DNA of 43,544 nucleotides from a virus. The DNA lies in IMG/VR virus record IMGVR_UViG_3300046501_000208, positions 1-43,544 of that record. The stretch is one strand, 5' to 3'. The first letter of the stretch is position 1; each line of letters begins with the position of its first letter. Below, one piece after another: positions 1 to 6,206 of the stretch. A program made the translations under genes and the position numbers. The notes under the pieces are model-generated. The model was not told the origin of the DNA. It was given only the letters and a program-made list of their open reading frames with translations, and did no database searches.

Positions 1-868
1 CCTTGGTGCCTGCGGTGATGTACAGACCGGCTTCGACAGTATTGCGGTCGCCCAGCGGAAAGCCGATACCGGCGTTCGCGCCGATCAGGCAGCCTTCGCC
101 GACGCTGATCACGATGTTGCCGCCGCCTGACAGGGTGCCCATGGTCGAGCAGCCGCCGCCCAGGTCAGAACCCTTGCCGACGAACACGCCAGCCGATACA
201 CGGCCTTCGATCATGCCCGGGCCTTCGGTGCCGCCGTTGAAGTTGACGAAACCTTCGTGCATCACGGTGGTGCCTTCGCCGATGTAAGCGCCCAGACGTA
301 CGCGAGAGGTATCGGCAATACGCACGCCAGCCGGTACTACGTAGTCGGTCATTTTCGGGAATTTGTCGACCGAGAAGACTTCCAGCAGCTCGCCTTTGAG
401 GCGCGCTTCCAGTTGACGCTGGGCCAGTTCGCCCAGGTCGATCGCGCCCTGGCTGGTCCACGCCACGTTCGGCAGCAGCGGGAACACACCCGCCAGGCTC
501 AGGCCGTGCGGCTTGACCAGACGATGGGACAGCAGGTGCAGCTTGAGATAGGCCTCAGGCGTAGAGGTCAATGCAGCGTCTTCGGCCAACACAGTGGCGA
601 CCAGCGGCTTGTGGCTCTCGGCCAGACGGGTCAGCAGGGCGGCCTGTGCAGCGTCGACCGACTTCAACGCTTCTGCCAGTTTCGAGGCCAGATCGGTATT
701 GAAGGCGATGGCCTGATTGCCCCCGGTATAACCCAGGATCGGCGCGACGGCGGCGACGATTTCAGCGCAGGGGTTGAGCAATGGCAGGGCGTAGAAAACT
801 TCCAGCCAGGTGCCTTGACGGTTTTGAGTGCCGACGCCGAAGGCCAGGCTGAACAGGGAAGTGGACAT
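1..868 (-). CDS. dapD: Tetrahydrodipicolinate N-succinyltransferase (partial)
   Basis: Cytoplasmic enzyme of lysine/diaminopimelate synthesis that succinylates tetrahydrodipicolinate using succinyl-CoA. The minus-strand reading frame starts at ATG 868 (MSTSLFSLAFGVGTQNRQG) and runs open for 289 codons off the left edge; the Pseudomonas enzyme is about 344 residues, so the C-terminus is missing. The visible part contains the left-handed beta-helix region with Gly-rich hexapeptide repeats (GAYIGEGTTVMHEGFVNFNG, then GNIVISVGEGCLIGANAGIG). It lies 35 bp downstream of the ArsC-like gene in the same direction, so the two may share a transcript. This is host chromosome outside the prophage. Confidence 0.95.
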   Translation of the reverse strand, partial: MSTSLFSLAFGVGTQNRQGTWLEVFYALPLLNPCAEIVAAVAPILGYTGGNQAIAFNTDLASKLAEALKSVDAAQAALLTRLAESHKPLVATVLAEDAALTSTPEAYLKLHLLSHRLVKPHGLSLAGVFPLLPNVAWTSQGAIDLGELAQRQLEARLKGELLEVFSVDKFPKMTDYVVPAGVRIADTSRVRLGAYIGEGTTVMHEGFVNFNGGTEGPGMIEGRVSAGVFVGKGSDLGGGCSTMGTLSGGGNIVISVGEGCLIGANAGIGFPLGDRNTVEAGLYITAGTK

Positions 869-903
869 GCTAATACCTCTTTAACTTTAAATGGCTATCT
901 CAA

Positions 904-1251
904 TCAGGCGATAGCCGCTGCGTACAGTTCGGGTTTGAAGCCAATCAGGGTTTTGCCGCCAAGATCCAGCACGGGGCGCTTGATCATCGACGGTTGGGCG
1001 AGCATCAGTTCGATTGCCTTGTCCTGGTCGAGGTCGGCTTTCTGCGCCTCGTCCAGCTTGCGAAAGGTCGTGCCGGCGCGATTCAACACTGTCTGCCAGC
1101 CGTGCTCGTTGCACCACTGGGTCAGGTGTTCGCGGTCGATGCCCTGGGTTTTATAGTCGTGGAAATCGTAGCTCGCCGGTTTTTCATCGAGCCAGGTGCG
1201 AGCCTTTTTCATGGTGTCGCACGCCTTGATACCGTAAAGGGTGTAAGTCAT
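904..1251 (-). CDS. ArsC/Spx-family reductase (YffB-like), 5' end rebuilt by prophage
   Basis: A 115-residue ArsC/Spx/YffB-family thioredoxin-fold protein, beginning MTYTLYGIKACDTMKKAR. Cys sits in the family position of the first strand-loop, and the conserved MIKRPVLDLGGKTLIGF segment near the C-terminus is present. True arsenate reductase activity is not shown; the YffB-type subgroup is functionally unclear. The left attachment core (1220-1230) lies in codons 8-11, so the first codons come from the phage. The original host start is stranded at 42918 and encodes MADKKLHLYGIKA. Both versions read LYGIKA with different synonymous codons. The sequence upstream of ATG 1251 has no clear Shine-Dalgarno; the frame is open further upstream to GTG 1338 inside int. 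Transcription probably comes from the int side or from an unseen promoter. Confidence 0.85.
   Translation of the reverse strand: MTYTLYGIKACDTMKKARTWLDEKPASYDFHDYKTQGIDREHLTQWCNEHGWQTVLNRAGTTFRKLDEAQKADLDQDKAIELMLAQPSMIKRPVLDLGGKTLIGFKPELYAAAIA
1220..1230. other. attL core (candidate)
   Basis: CACGCCTTGAT is identical to 42878-42888. The similarity extends imperfectly: GTGTC before the core and CCGTA after it are shared, with single mismatches directly flanking the core. In each junction the mismatches sort into a host-like and a phage-like side. The core is within codons 8-11 of the ArsC-like gene, immediately before its Cys codon. The exact crossover is inferred from the repeat and the gene break. 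Confidence 0.75.
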
Positions 1252-1274
1252 TGATTTAAATGGGCTGAGCGGGT

Positions 1275-1307
1275 TCCCCCAAAACTCCCCCAATATTCCT
1301 CCAAAAC
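1275..1307. repeat. Three tandem 11-bp repeats, putative integrase arm sites (P arm)
   Basis: Three contiguous 11-bp units read TCCCCCAAAAC, TCCCCCAATAT and TCCTCCAAAAC. They lie between the int stop codon and the att core. Related units occur beside the right att core at 42734-42832. A period of one helical turn and a position flanking the core on the phage side fit arm-type binding sites for the N-terminal domain of a lambda-type integrase. Function is inferred. Confidence 0.6.
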
Positions 1308-1319
1308 AGGTGCGCGGGA

Positions 1320-2423
1320 TTATGCGACATCGATCCACTCGGCGCCACGACTGTCACGGTACATGTCGGTCATTCTCGCCGACCGGTGTCCGAGCAGCAT
1401 CTGTGGATCTCGGCCTTCCGCCGCGTGCAGCCTCGCCGCAAGTGAGCGCATCTCGTGAAATGTGGGAGGCGTCTTGCCCAGATCCAACCCGAGCCGTTCG
1501 GCCGCTCTCTTCCGAGCGGCGGAAAACTCTTTGCTGATTGTGTCGAGCATGATCGGCGAGCCAGCCTTTGCCCTACTGATGGTGCGCGGATGATGCACCA
1601 GGTGTTGTGACAATACGCGGTCACGGCACTGCTTGATCACTGCCCCGAGCTCCAGCCCCAAGCACTCAAGGCGTAGTTCGGTGCTGATCCTGAGCCGTGC
1701 CTTTGTCTTCGACTGGATCACGTGCAGATATCCGTCGTGCTCGTCCTTGAATACCATGCTTGCGATGTCCTCCCGCCGCTGACCAGTCAGCACTGCAAGC
1801 TCCATGGCCCGTTTCAGCCATGGCTGTTTCGCGTCCTTGTATATTTCCTTCCACAAATCCAGCGTCAACCGCTCGCGCTTGATCGTCACCCTGGCGGCTT
1901 TCGTTACCTCGACTGGGTTGACATCCGTCCAGCCCGCCGCCATGGCCTCCATGAAAACGTCCCTCAGGAGCGACCGAAGCGCCCGGGCCATCTGGGCCTT
2001 TCCTTCTTTCGCCAGCGCTCCGAGGTAACTCGCCAGCGCCATCGTCGTGATGTCTCTGATATCAATCTTGCCGAACTCAGACTCCAGTCGATTGAGCCGG
2101 ATCAGCACGTTTCTAACACTTGACGCCGCCAGCCCCCTCTCCCTGTAAATCGTCCGGTATTCCTTAATCCATTCGGCAAATGGGCGGGCATCCGGTCGTT
2201 TGGTATCGATTATCCTTTCGACAAGCGTCGGGCGAACACTATCGGCGAAGTTCGCCGCCATTGCCTCACGTATCGCGGCCTCTTTATCTTTGCCGAGTCC
2301 GAAACACCGCCCACTGACTGGGTCACGGTATGTGAAATACGTAACCCCGCTTCGGCTGTCCTTTTTCTTGTAGAGGTTGGGCGGTAGGTCTTTTGATCCA
2401 GGGTTACGCGGCCTTGGTGCCAT
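1320..2423 (-). CDS. int: Lambda-type tyrosine integrase
   Basis: A 367-residue site-specific recombinase that would integrate and excise the prophage at the adjacent att core. The N-terminus resembles the lambda Int arm-binding domain (DLPPNLYKK, then FGLGKDKEAAIREAMAAN). A SAM-like core-binding domain spans about residues 80-175, followed by the catalytic domain. The visible active-site set is R216 (TGQRRED), K239 (QSKTKARL), H323 and R326 (FHEMRSLAARL), H346 (LLGHRS) and Y355 (MYRDSRGAEW). The tail is close to lambda Int. The start overlaps the xis end by 20 nt. It is the outermost phage gene, immediately inside attL. Confidence 0.95.
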   Translation of the reverse strand: MAPRPRNPGSKDLPPNLYKKKDSRSGVTYFTYRDPVSGRCFGLGKDKEAAIREAMAANFADSVRPTLVERIIDTKRPDARPFAEWIKEYRTIYRERGLAASSVRNVLIRLNRLESEFGKIDIRDITTMALASYLGALAKEGKAQMARALRSLLRDVFMEAMAAGWTDVNPVEVTKAARVTIKRERLTLDLWKEIYKDAKQPWLKRAMELAVLTGQRREDIASMVFKDEHDGYLHVIQSKTKARLRISTELRLECLGLELGAVIKQCRDRVLSQHLVHHPRTISRAKAGSPIMLDTISKEFSAARKRAAERLGLDLGKTPPTFHEMRSLAARLHAAEGRDPQMLLGHRSARMTDMYRDSRGAEWIDVA

Positions 2424-2646
2424 AGCGTGCGTTCTCTATCCGGCTGATAAGGCTACCGCCCGCGATACGCATGGTCGGCTTTTCGGGTTCGCTGTAGTGG
2501 GCGTCAGCTTCCACATAGTAGCTGCGCCCGTGCTTTACCGGTGCTGGCGCGATGCGGCCCTCGCGAGCCCACTTGCGCAGCGTGTCCCGGCTGGGCGGGG
2601 TCTTGAACTGGTCAGTCGCCCATTCCTCAAGCGTCATCTTTGCCAT
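2404..2646 (-). CDS. xis: Excisionase, lambda Xis-like
   Basis: An 80-residue basic DNA-binding protein expected to bend attachment-site DNA and direct Int toward excision. It resembles lambda Xis: LEEWATDQFKTPPSRDTLRK, WAREGRIAPAPVKHGRSYYV and a C-terminal GGSLISRIENARYG. The ATG at 2646 was chosen because AAGGAGGT lies 6 nt upstream; the frame is open to 2772 but has no better start. Its 3' end overlaps int, so the two should be co-translated, as in lambda. Confidence 0.9.
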   Translation of the reverse strand: MAKMTLEEWATDQFKTPPSRDTLRKWAREGRIAPAPVKHGRSYYVEADAHYSEPEKPTMRIAGGSLISRIENARYGTKAA

Positions 2647-2683
2647 GGTGGCTACCTCCTTCCGGGGTCTATGCGGGGTTGAG

Positions 2684-3334
2684 TCATTCGTCGTCGTCTT
2701 CACAGCGCTGGCGGCCAGTGACTTCGTAGGCAAAGTCTTCCCAGCGACGGCGCTCCGTTCCGTCCATGCCATTCCAGTTGGGTGCTACGTCAGATGACGT
2801 GACACTTCCCCCTTTGAAAACCATCGTTCCGCAGTTGCTGCCAATGTCTTCGTCGGCGAATACCACGATGATCTCCGCCTCAGGGTGTTTGGCCGAAAGG
2901 GCCTTGTAGACAGGTTCTGGACAGGACCATGCAGTCTCAAACTCAAGAATTTCCGAATCGTCCCAAGGCGCCTGGTTGCACGCGTTCCACTTCGTCCCCC
3001 ACTGATCGCGGGCGAAGTCGAGGCTGTGGAAATATCCGATTTGCCGTTTATTACGCAGCATCTGAACGAACTGCTCAAACTGCTCATCATTGAGCTTGAG
3101 AGCGCTTGTCCCTTGCCGGTTGGATTGCTGTAGCGAGGCGATAAGCGGGTGGCTGTCCAGTGGCTGCTGCGTGATCACTTCTGCACACTGCTCGGCGGCG
3201 CTATCGATACCGCCCCAAGGGAAGGTGCCGGTGAATTGGATCAGCATGTTGAAGTCGATCCGGCCTTCGGCGTTGATCAGCGAATTCAGCACCTCTTTAG
3301 GGGCGCTGACTTTGTTGGTTACCCAATTTGGCAT
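2684..3334 (-). CDS. Api92/YubB-like ferredoxin-fold protein (DUF1281 type)
   Basis: A 216-residue protein of the Api92/YubB-like group carried by phages and plasmids. It starts MPNWVTNKV and contains the family-type signature DQWGTKWNA followed by an acidic, aromatic segment (LEFETAWSCPEPVYKALSAK). The biochemical role is unknown. ATG 3334 is preceded by GGGAGAA and begins at the family's usual N-terminus; the in-frame extension to 3451 is low-complexity and rejected. It lies in the leftward early region, where nonessential accessory genes are expected. Confidence 0.75.
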   Translation of the reverse strand: MPNWVTNKVSAPKEVLNSLINAEGRIDFNMLIQFTGTFPWGGIDSAAEQCAEVITQQPLDSHPLIASLQQSNRQGTSALKLNDEQFEQFVQMLRNKRQIGYFHSLDFARDQWGTKWNACNQAPWDDSEILEFETAWSCPEPVYKALSAKHPEAEIIVVFADEDIGSNCGTMVFKGGSVTSSDVAPNWNGMDGTERRRWEDFAYEVTGRQRCEDDDE

Positions 3335-3392
3335 AGCAATAGTTCTCCCGCCCGCCGTACACCGGCAGGCATGTGGATAGATGGGGAAGGGG

Positions 3393-3677
3393 TTAGGCGT
3401 CCTTGAACGGGACGACGTTTTCAAGCTCGCGGCGAACGCCGCCGGATTCACGGAATGCTTTCCACTCTGCGTGGTGGGCCGGGCAGTAATCGATATCTAT
3501 GCCGACCTTGGCTGAGTGATAGCCACAGATCGAGCGGTCGCAGGTTTTGCCGTCGCCTACTGGGTAATCGCAGAGATTTATTCCCACGTCGCCACATTCG
3601 GCGCAGTGCGGTCCGAGCTGGCCGCACATGACGCCGATCTTGCGCCGGTCTTTGTCGTAGATGGCGTAGCAGGTCAT
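3393..3677 (-). CDS. Small Cys/His-rich phage protein, likely zinc-binding
   Basis: A 94-residue protein with many Cys and His residues: CGQLGPHCAECGDVGINLCD, CDRSICGYHS and DYCPAHHAEW. This suggests one or two structural zinc sites. No family function is recognised. ATG 3677 overlaps the stop of the upstream gene as ATGA, which favours this start over ATG 3689 four codons upstream. It belongs to the leftward accessory operon and is probably translationally coupled. Confidence 0.75.
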   Translation of the reverse strand: MTCYAIYDKDRRKIGVMCGQLGPHCAECGDVGINLCDYPVGDGKTCDRSICGYHSAKVGIDIDYCPAHHAEWKAFRESGGVRRELENVVPFKDA

Positions 3678-4204
3678 GACGCCACCCATGGGGTTAGCTG
3701 CGTGTCATATCCAAGCATCAGGGGATGCTGCGGCTGACCTGATTTGGTCGTGCCGAAGTGCAGGACCGGCTTTCCACTGTCAGTGAGCAGGGCAAGCATC
3801 TCCGCAAAACAGTACCTGACGCCTTTTGCAACCTTGATGGTGTTGCCCCAGCAAGGAACCAGCACATCGGCCTCATCAATTATCCGGCGGATGTGTGCCA
3901 AGTTGATCTGGTGGTTAGAAGGGGTCGGCAGCCCATTTACGTAAGTTCGAAGATCGTTCGAAAATCCAATATCGCGCGGGTCCGTCGCGCGGTAGCAAAA
4001 GACATTTCCGACGATGAACCTATGACCGCCATTGCGGACTGTGAAGCCTCGCCACTTGCGAACGGTGGCGTCATCCAGTGTGGCGTCGGCGGTGGATGGG
4101 TTGATGCCGAAGTAGGCAAACACTTTGCTTCCTTCAAATGGCAGGCCGCAGTCACGGTCAAGTCGGTAGCGGTAGAGACCGCACTCACTGATTATCGCGG
4201 ACAC
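3674..4204 (-). CDS. DUF1643-type phage protein
   Basis: A 176-residue protein resembling the DUF1643 family: FAYFGINPSTADATLDDATV, RKWRGFTVRNGG, then a conserved segment on access to a value and CWGNTIKVAKGV. DUF1643 proteins are common in phages and near DNA-modification genes, but no activity is established. GTG 4204 is favoured because GAGGAGC lies 6 nt upstream; ATG 4222 has no ribosome site, and the frame extends open to 4348. The 3' end overlaps the next gene by 4 nt. Confidence 0.75.
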   Translation of the reverse strand: MSAIISECGLYRYRLDRDCGLPFEGSKVFAYFGINPSTADATLDDATVRKWRGFTVRNGGHRFIVGNVFCYRATDPRDIGFSNDLRTYVNGLPTPSNHQINLAHIRRIIDEADVLVPCWGNTIKVAKGVRYCFAEMLALLTDSGKPVLHFGTTKSGQPQHPLMLGYDTQLTPWVAS

Positions 4205-4268
4205 GATTGCTCCTCGCCGCATACGCAGCAGGCAATAGGGATAGGGTGGAGCCGAACGGGCGGCGGGG

Positions 4269-5120
4269 TTACTGCGAGGTGGCGGGGTGCGTTGCGTTCC
4301 ACTGCTCGAAGGCTTCCTGCGTCGTGGCCGCAGTGATCGTCTCGTCACAGGTGTGACAGAAGGCCTTGCCCTGGCATGCTCCGACGTCGCGGTGACCCTG
4401 CTTGCACGGGTTCATATGCCAGTCTGCATCGGCGATATCAGCGTCAGTCGGATATTCTGGCCGGGCTGGCGGGTAGGCATCTGCCGTCATCGCCTGGTCA
4501 ATGGCCGCACGCAGGTTCTCGTTGTAGTTCTCGCCGATCACCCGCTCATGCGGCTTATCCATCCAGTGCCCGATGATCTCGACGCTGGTGCTGTGGTCGC
4601 CGGTGTCTGCAATCGGGCTGCTGTGATGGCGCACGTCCCAGTAGTTCACCTCGATGGAGTCGAGCCGCGCCTTATCCTGCTCCAAATCATCGATGCGCTG
4701 ATCCGCCACGTTCAAGCGCTGCTGGAGTGCGGCGATCTCGGCCTGCTGGCGAATCATGTGCGTGCGGTGATCTTCCTGCCGGATTAAGGCAACCGGCTGG
4801 ATGTATTCGTGCTCAGCTGCACCATGCCTCCGGTAGTAGTGTTTGAGGCTCAGCTTGCTGAACTGATCACCCATGACGTCGCCTTCATAGAAGTGGCCGA
4901 CAACCGCCGGGTCTACATTGGCGGCCGGTAATGGCGCGGACGCGAGCATGGCGGCCCAGCACAGCTTTGCACGGAACGCCGCTTGTTGGCAGCCGCTCAT
5001 ATCTTGGTAATGCTCCCAGACTTCCTCATCGGTGAAGCCCTCGTCTGGAACCGATTCGAATCCGTTTATGACCATGTTCTCGGTCGGCTCGACCGGAACC
5101 AATTTCCATTCCTGGCTCAT
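4269..5120 (-). CDS. Phage early-region protein with coiled coil and C-terminal Cys/His motif
   Basis: A 283-residue protein of unknown function. The N-terminus MSQEWKLVPVEPTENMV is a motif common in early-region proteins of lambdoid phages. Residues about 115-160 form a charged heptad-rich helix (RQQAEIAALQQRLNVADQRI). The C-terminus has a Cys/His cluster (NPCKQGHRDVGACQGKAF, then CHTCDETITA) that could bind a metal. It overlaps the upstream gene by ATGA at 5117-5120. Confidence 0.7.
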   Translation of the reverse strand: MSQEWKLVPVEPTENMVINGFESVPDEGFTDEEVWEHYQDMSGCQQAAFRAKLCWAAMLASAPLPAANVDPAVVGHFYEGDVMGDQFSKLSLKHYYRRHGAAEHEYIQPVALIRQEDHRTHMIRQQAEIAALQQRLNVADQRIDDLEQDKARLDSIEVNYWDVRHHSSPIADTGDHSTSVEIIGHWMDKPHERVIGENYNENLRAAIDQAMTADAYPPARPEYPTDADIADADWHMNPCKQGHRDVGACQGKAFCHTCDETITAATTQEAFEQWNATHPATSQ

Positions 5121-5350
5121 CGCCGTTGCTCCACATCAGTGGTGATTGCCTGAACTACCAGTGGGCCGAGTAAGCGAATATTCAGCTTGTCGTCTCTGAA
5201 TGCTCGATTGATTCGCCCTTCGGCTGCCTCAAGTGCCTGGCTGTAAACCTGATCGAGCTTGCAATCAGGTCCCCATGATCCGAGGTTCGTCAGCTCAATG
5301 GTCAGCGTGACCTTTGCGCCCGTTGTCGTTCGTACGACTGGCTTTCTCAT
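5117..5350 (-). CDS. Hypothetical phage protein (77 aa)
   Basis: A 77-residue protein with no recognised family. It starts MRKPVVRTTTGAKVTLTIEL and has an alternating hydrophobic pattern suggesting a small alpha/beta fold; there is no membrane segment. It is linked by 4-nt overlaps to the genes on both sides (5347-5350 and 5117-5120), which is the main reason to accept it as real. Confidence 0.65.
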   Translation of the reverse strand: MRKPVVRTTTGAKVTLTIELTNLGSWGPDCKLDQVYSQALEAAEGRINRAFRDDKLNIRLLGPLVVQAITTDVEQRR

Positions 5351-5553
5351 AACCCCTCCTGCGGATACGTGCCCACTTCGCCCTGGTCGGCGGCGTTGGC
5401 GATTTCATTGATCTGGCGCGCAAACTCTCGCGCTTGCTTGGGCGTGATGGTTGAGATGGGTAGGCGGTGAAGGCTGATCGCTGTACCGCCTTCCGCAAGC
5501 TGGTGGATCGTCGCCTTGATAGTGTGGCGCGCTGCTGGCGCTGGAGCGTTCAT
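5347..5553 (-). CDS. Hypothetical phage protein (68 aa)
   Basis: A 68-residue protein with no recognised family. It has a central beta-like stretch (HTIKATIHQLAEGGTAISLH) and a helical tail (TPKQAREFARQINEIANAAD). It is joined to its neighbours by ATGA overlaps at both ends, so it is probably part of one translationally coupled chain from 6137 to 4269. Confidence 0.65.
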   Translation of the reverse strand: MNAPAPAARHTIKATIHQLAEGGTAISLHRLPISTITPKQAREFARQINEIANAADQGEVGTYPQEGL

Positions 5554-6137
5554 TGCTCTTCACCGGTGTAGATGCGCCAATTAACCTTCTTACCCTTCAC
5601 CAGAAAGCCCCAGTCCCCTTGCCAGCGACTGGTGATGAAGAGAGTCCAGACTCCGCCGTCGCTGACTGAGTCGATACGGTGGTACTCGAGGTGGCGAAGT
5701 TGCGCGGTGTCGCCCTCGGCCCGCTTGATCCATTCACAAGCGTCGCGGGTGATCCACTCAACGAACCTGGGATCTGGGTTTGAAACAAAGCCGGACTGCA
5801 TAGCCCGCTTCCACTCCTCGCTCGCCTGCCGCTGCTCGACGTACGATCCGCGCAAGATCACGGTGCGGGCGTTCCAGGGATGATCATGCAAGTCCCGGTC
5901 GGCGTCGGGTCGCTTGATGTGGTGAATCCGAATAGACCACGGGAACCACACTAGCTTCCCTTTGTGAGTCACGCGGTCGTACGGGTTGAACAGCCACCAG
6001 CGGCCCATGTACATCTCGGTGCCATCGGCGGACATGATGTGCTGGTAAGGCGTGTGTTGGGCGCGGGCAATCAACCAGTCGGCAACCGCAGGGCGCGCCA
6101 GCAGCTTGGCAAGCAGGCGCCAGATCAGATCTTTCAT
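5550..6137 (-). CDS. Phage protein with cupin-like features
   Basis: A 195-residue protein of unknown function. The core has DLHDHPWNARTVILRGSYVE followed later by LRHLEYHRIDSVSDGGVWTL. The paired His-containing segments in a predicted beta-rich context resemble a cupin fold; this is inference. ATG 6137 is used with AGGGA upstream; the extension to TTG 6158 would run through the palindromes at 6150-6195 and is less likely. It is the first gene downstream of the methyltransferase and the twin palindromes. Confidence 0.65.
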   Translation of the reverse strand: MKDLIWRLLAKLLARPAVADWLIARAQHTPYQHIMSADGTEMYMGRWWLFNPYDRVTHKGKLVWFPWSIRIHHIKRPDADRDLHDHPWNARTVILRGSYVEQRQASEEWKRAMQSGFVSNPDPRFVEWITRDACEWIKRAEGDTAQLRHLEYHRIDSVSDGGVWTLFITSRWQGDWGFLVKGKKVNWRIYTGEEQ

Positions 6138-6149
6138 TTGAGTGTCCCT

Positions 6150-6195
6150 GTAACCCAATCAGGTTACTTTTCGAGATGTAACCTATTGAGGTTAC
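6150..6195. repeat. Two 18-bp palindromes GTAACC-N6-GGTTAC
   Basis: Perfect inverted repeats occur at 6150-6167 and 6178-6195, each GTAACC, six bases, GGTTAC. Their centres are 28 bp apart. They fill the space between the methyltransferase stop (6207) and the next gene start (6137). A dimeric regulator site or a transcript-processing structure is possible; no T-run follows, so a terminator is unlikely. Confidence 0.6.
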
Positions 6196-6206
6196 TTTGG
6201 GGTTGG

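Noticed and set aside
257-1156. Plus-strand frame across dapD and the ArsC-like gene
   Set aside because: Both minus-strand genes are recognisable host genes; the plus frame is a shadow.
904-1251. Bona fide arsenate reductase
   Set aside because: The family includes Spx and YffB-type proteins without arsenate activity, and there are no ars genes nearby.
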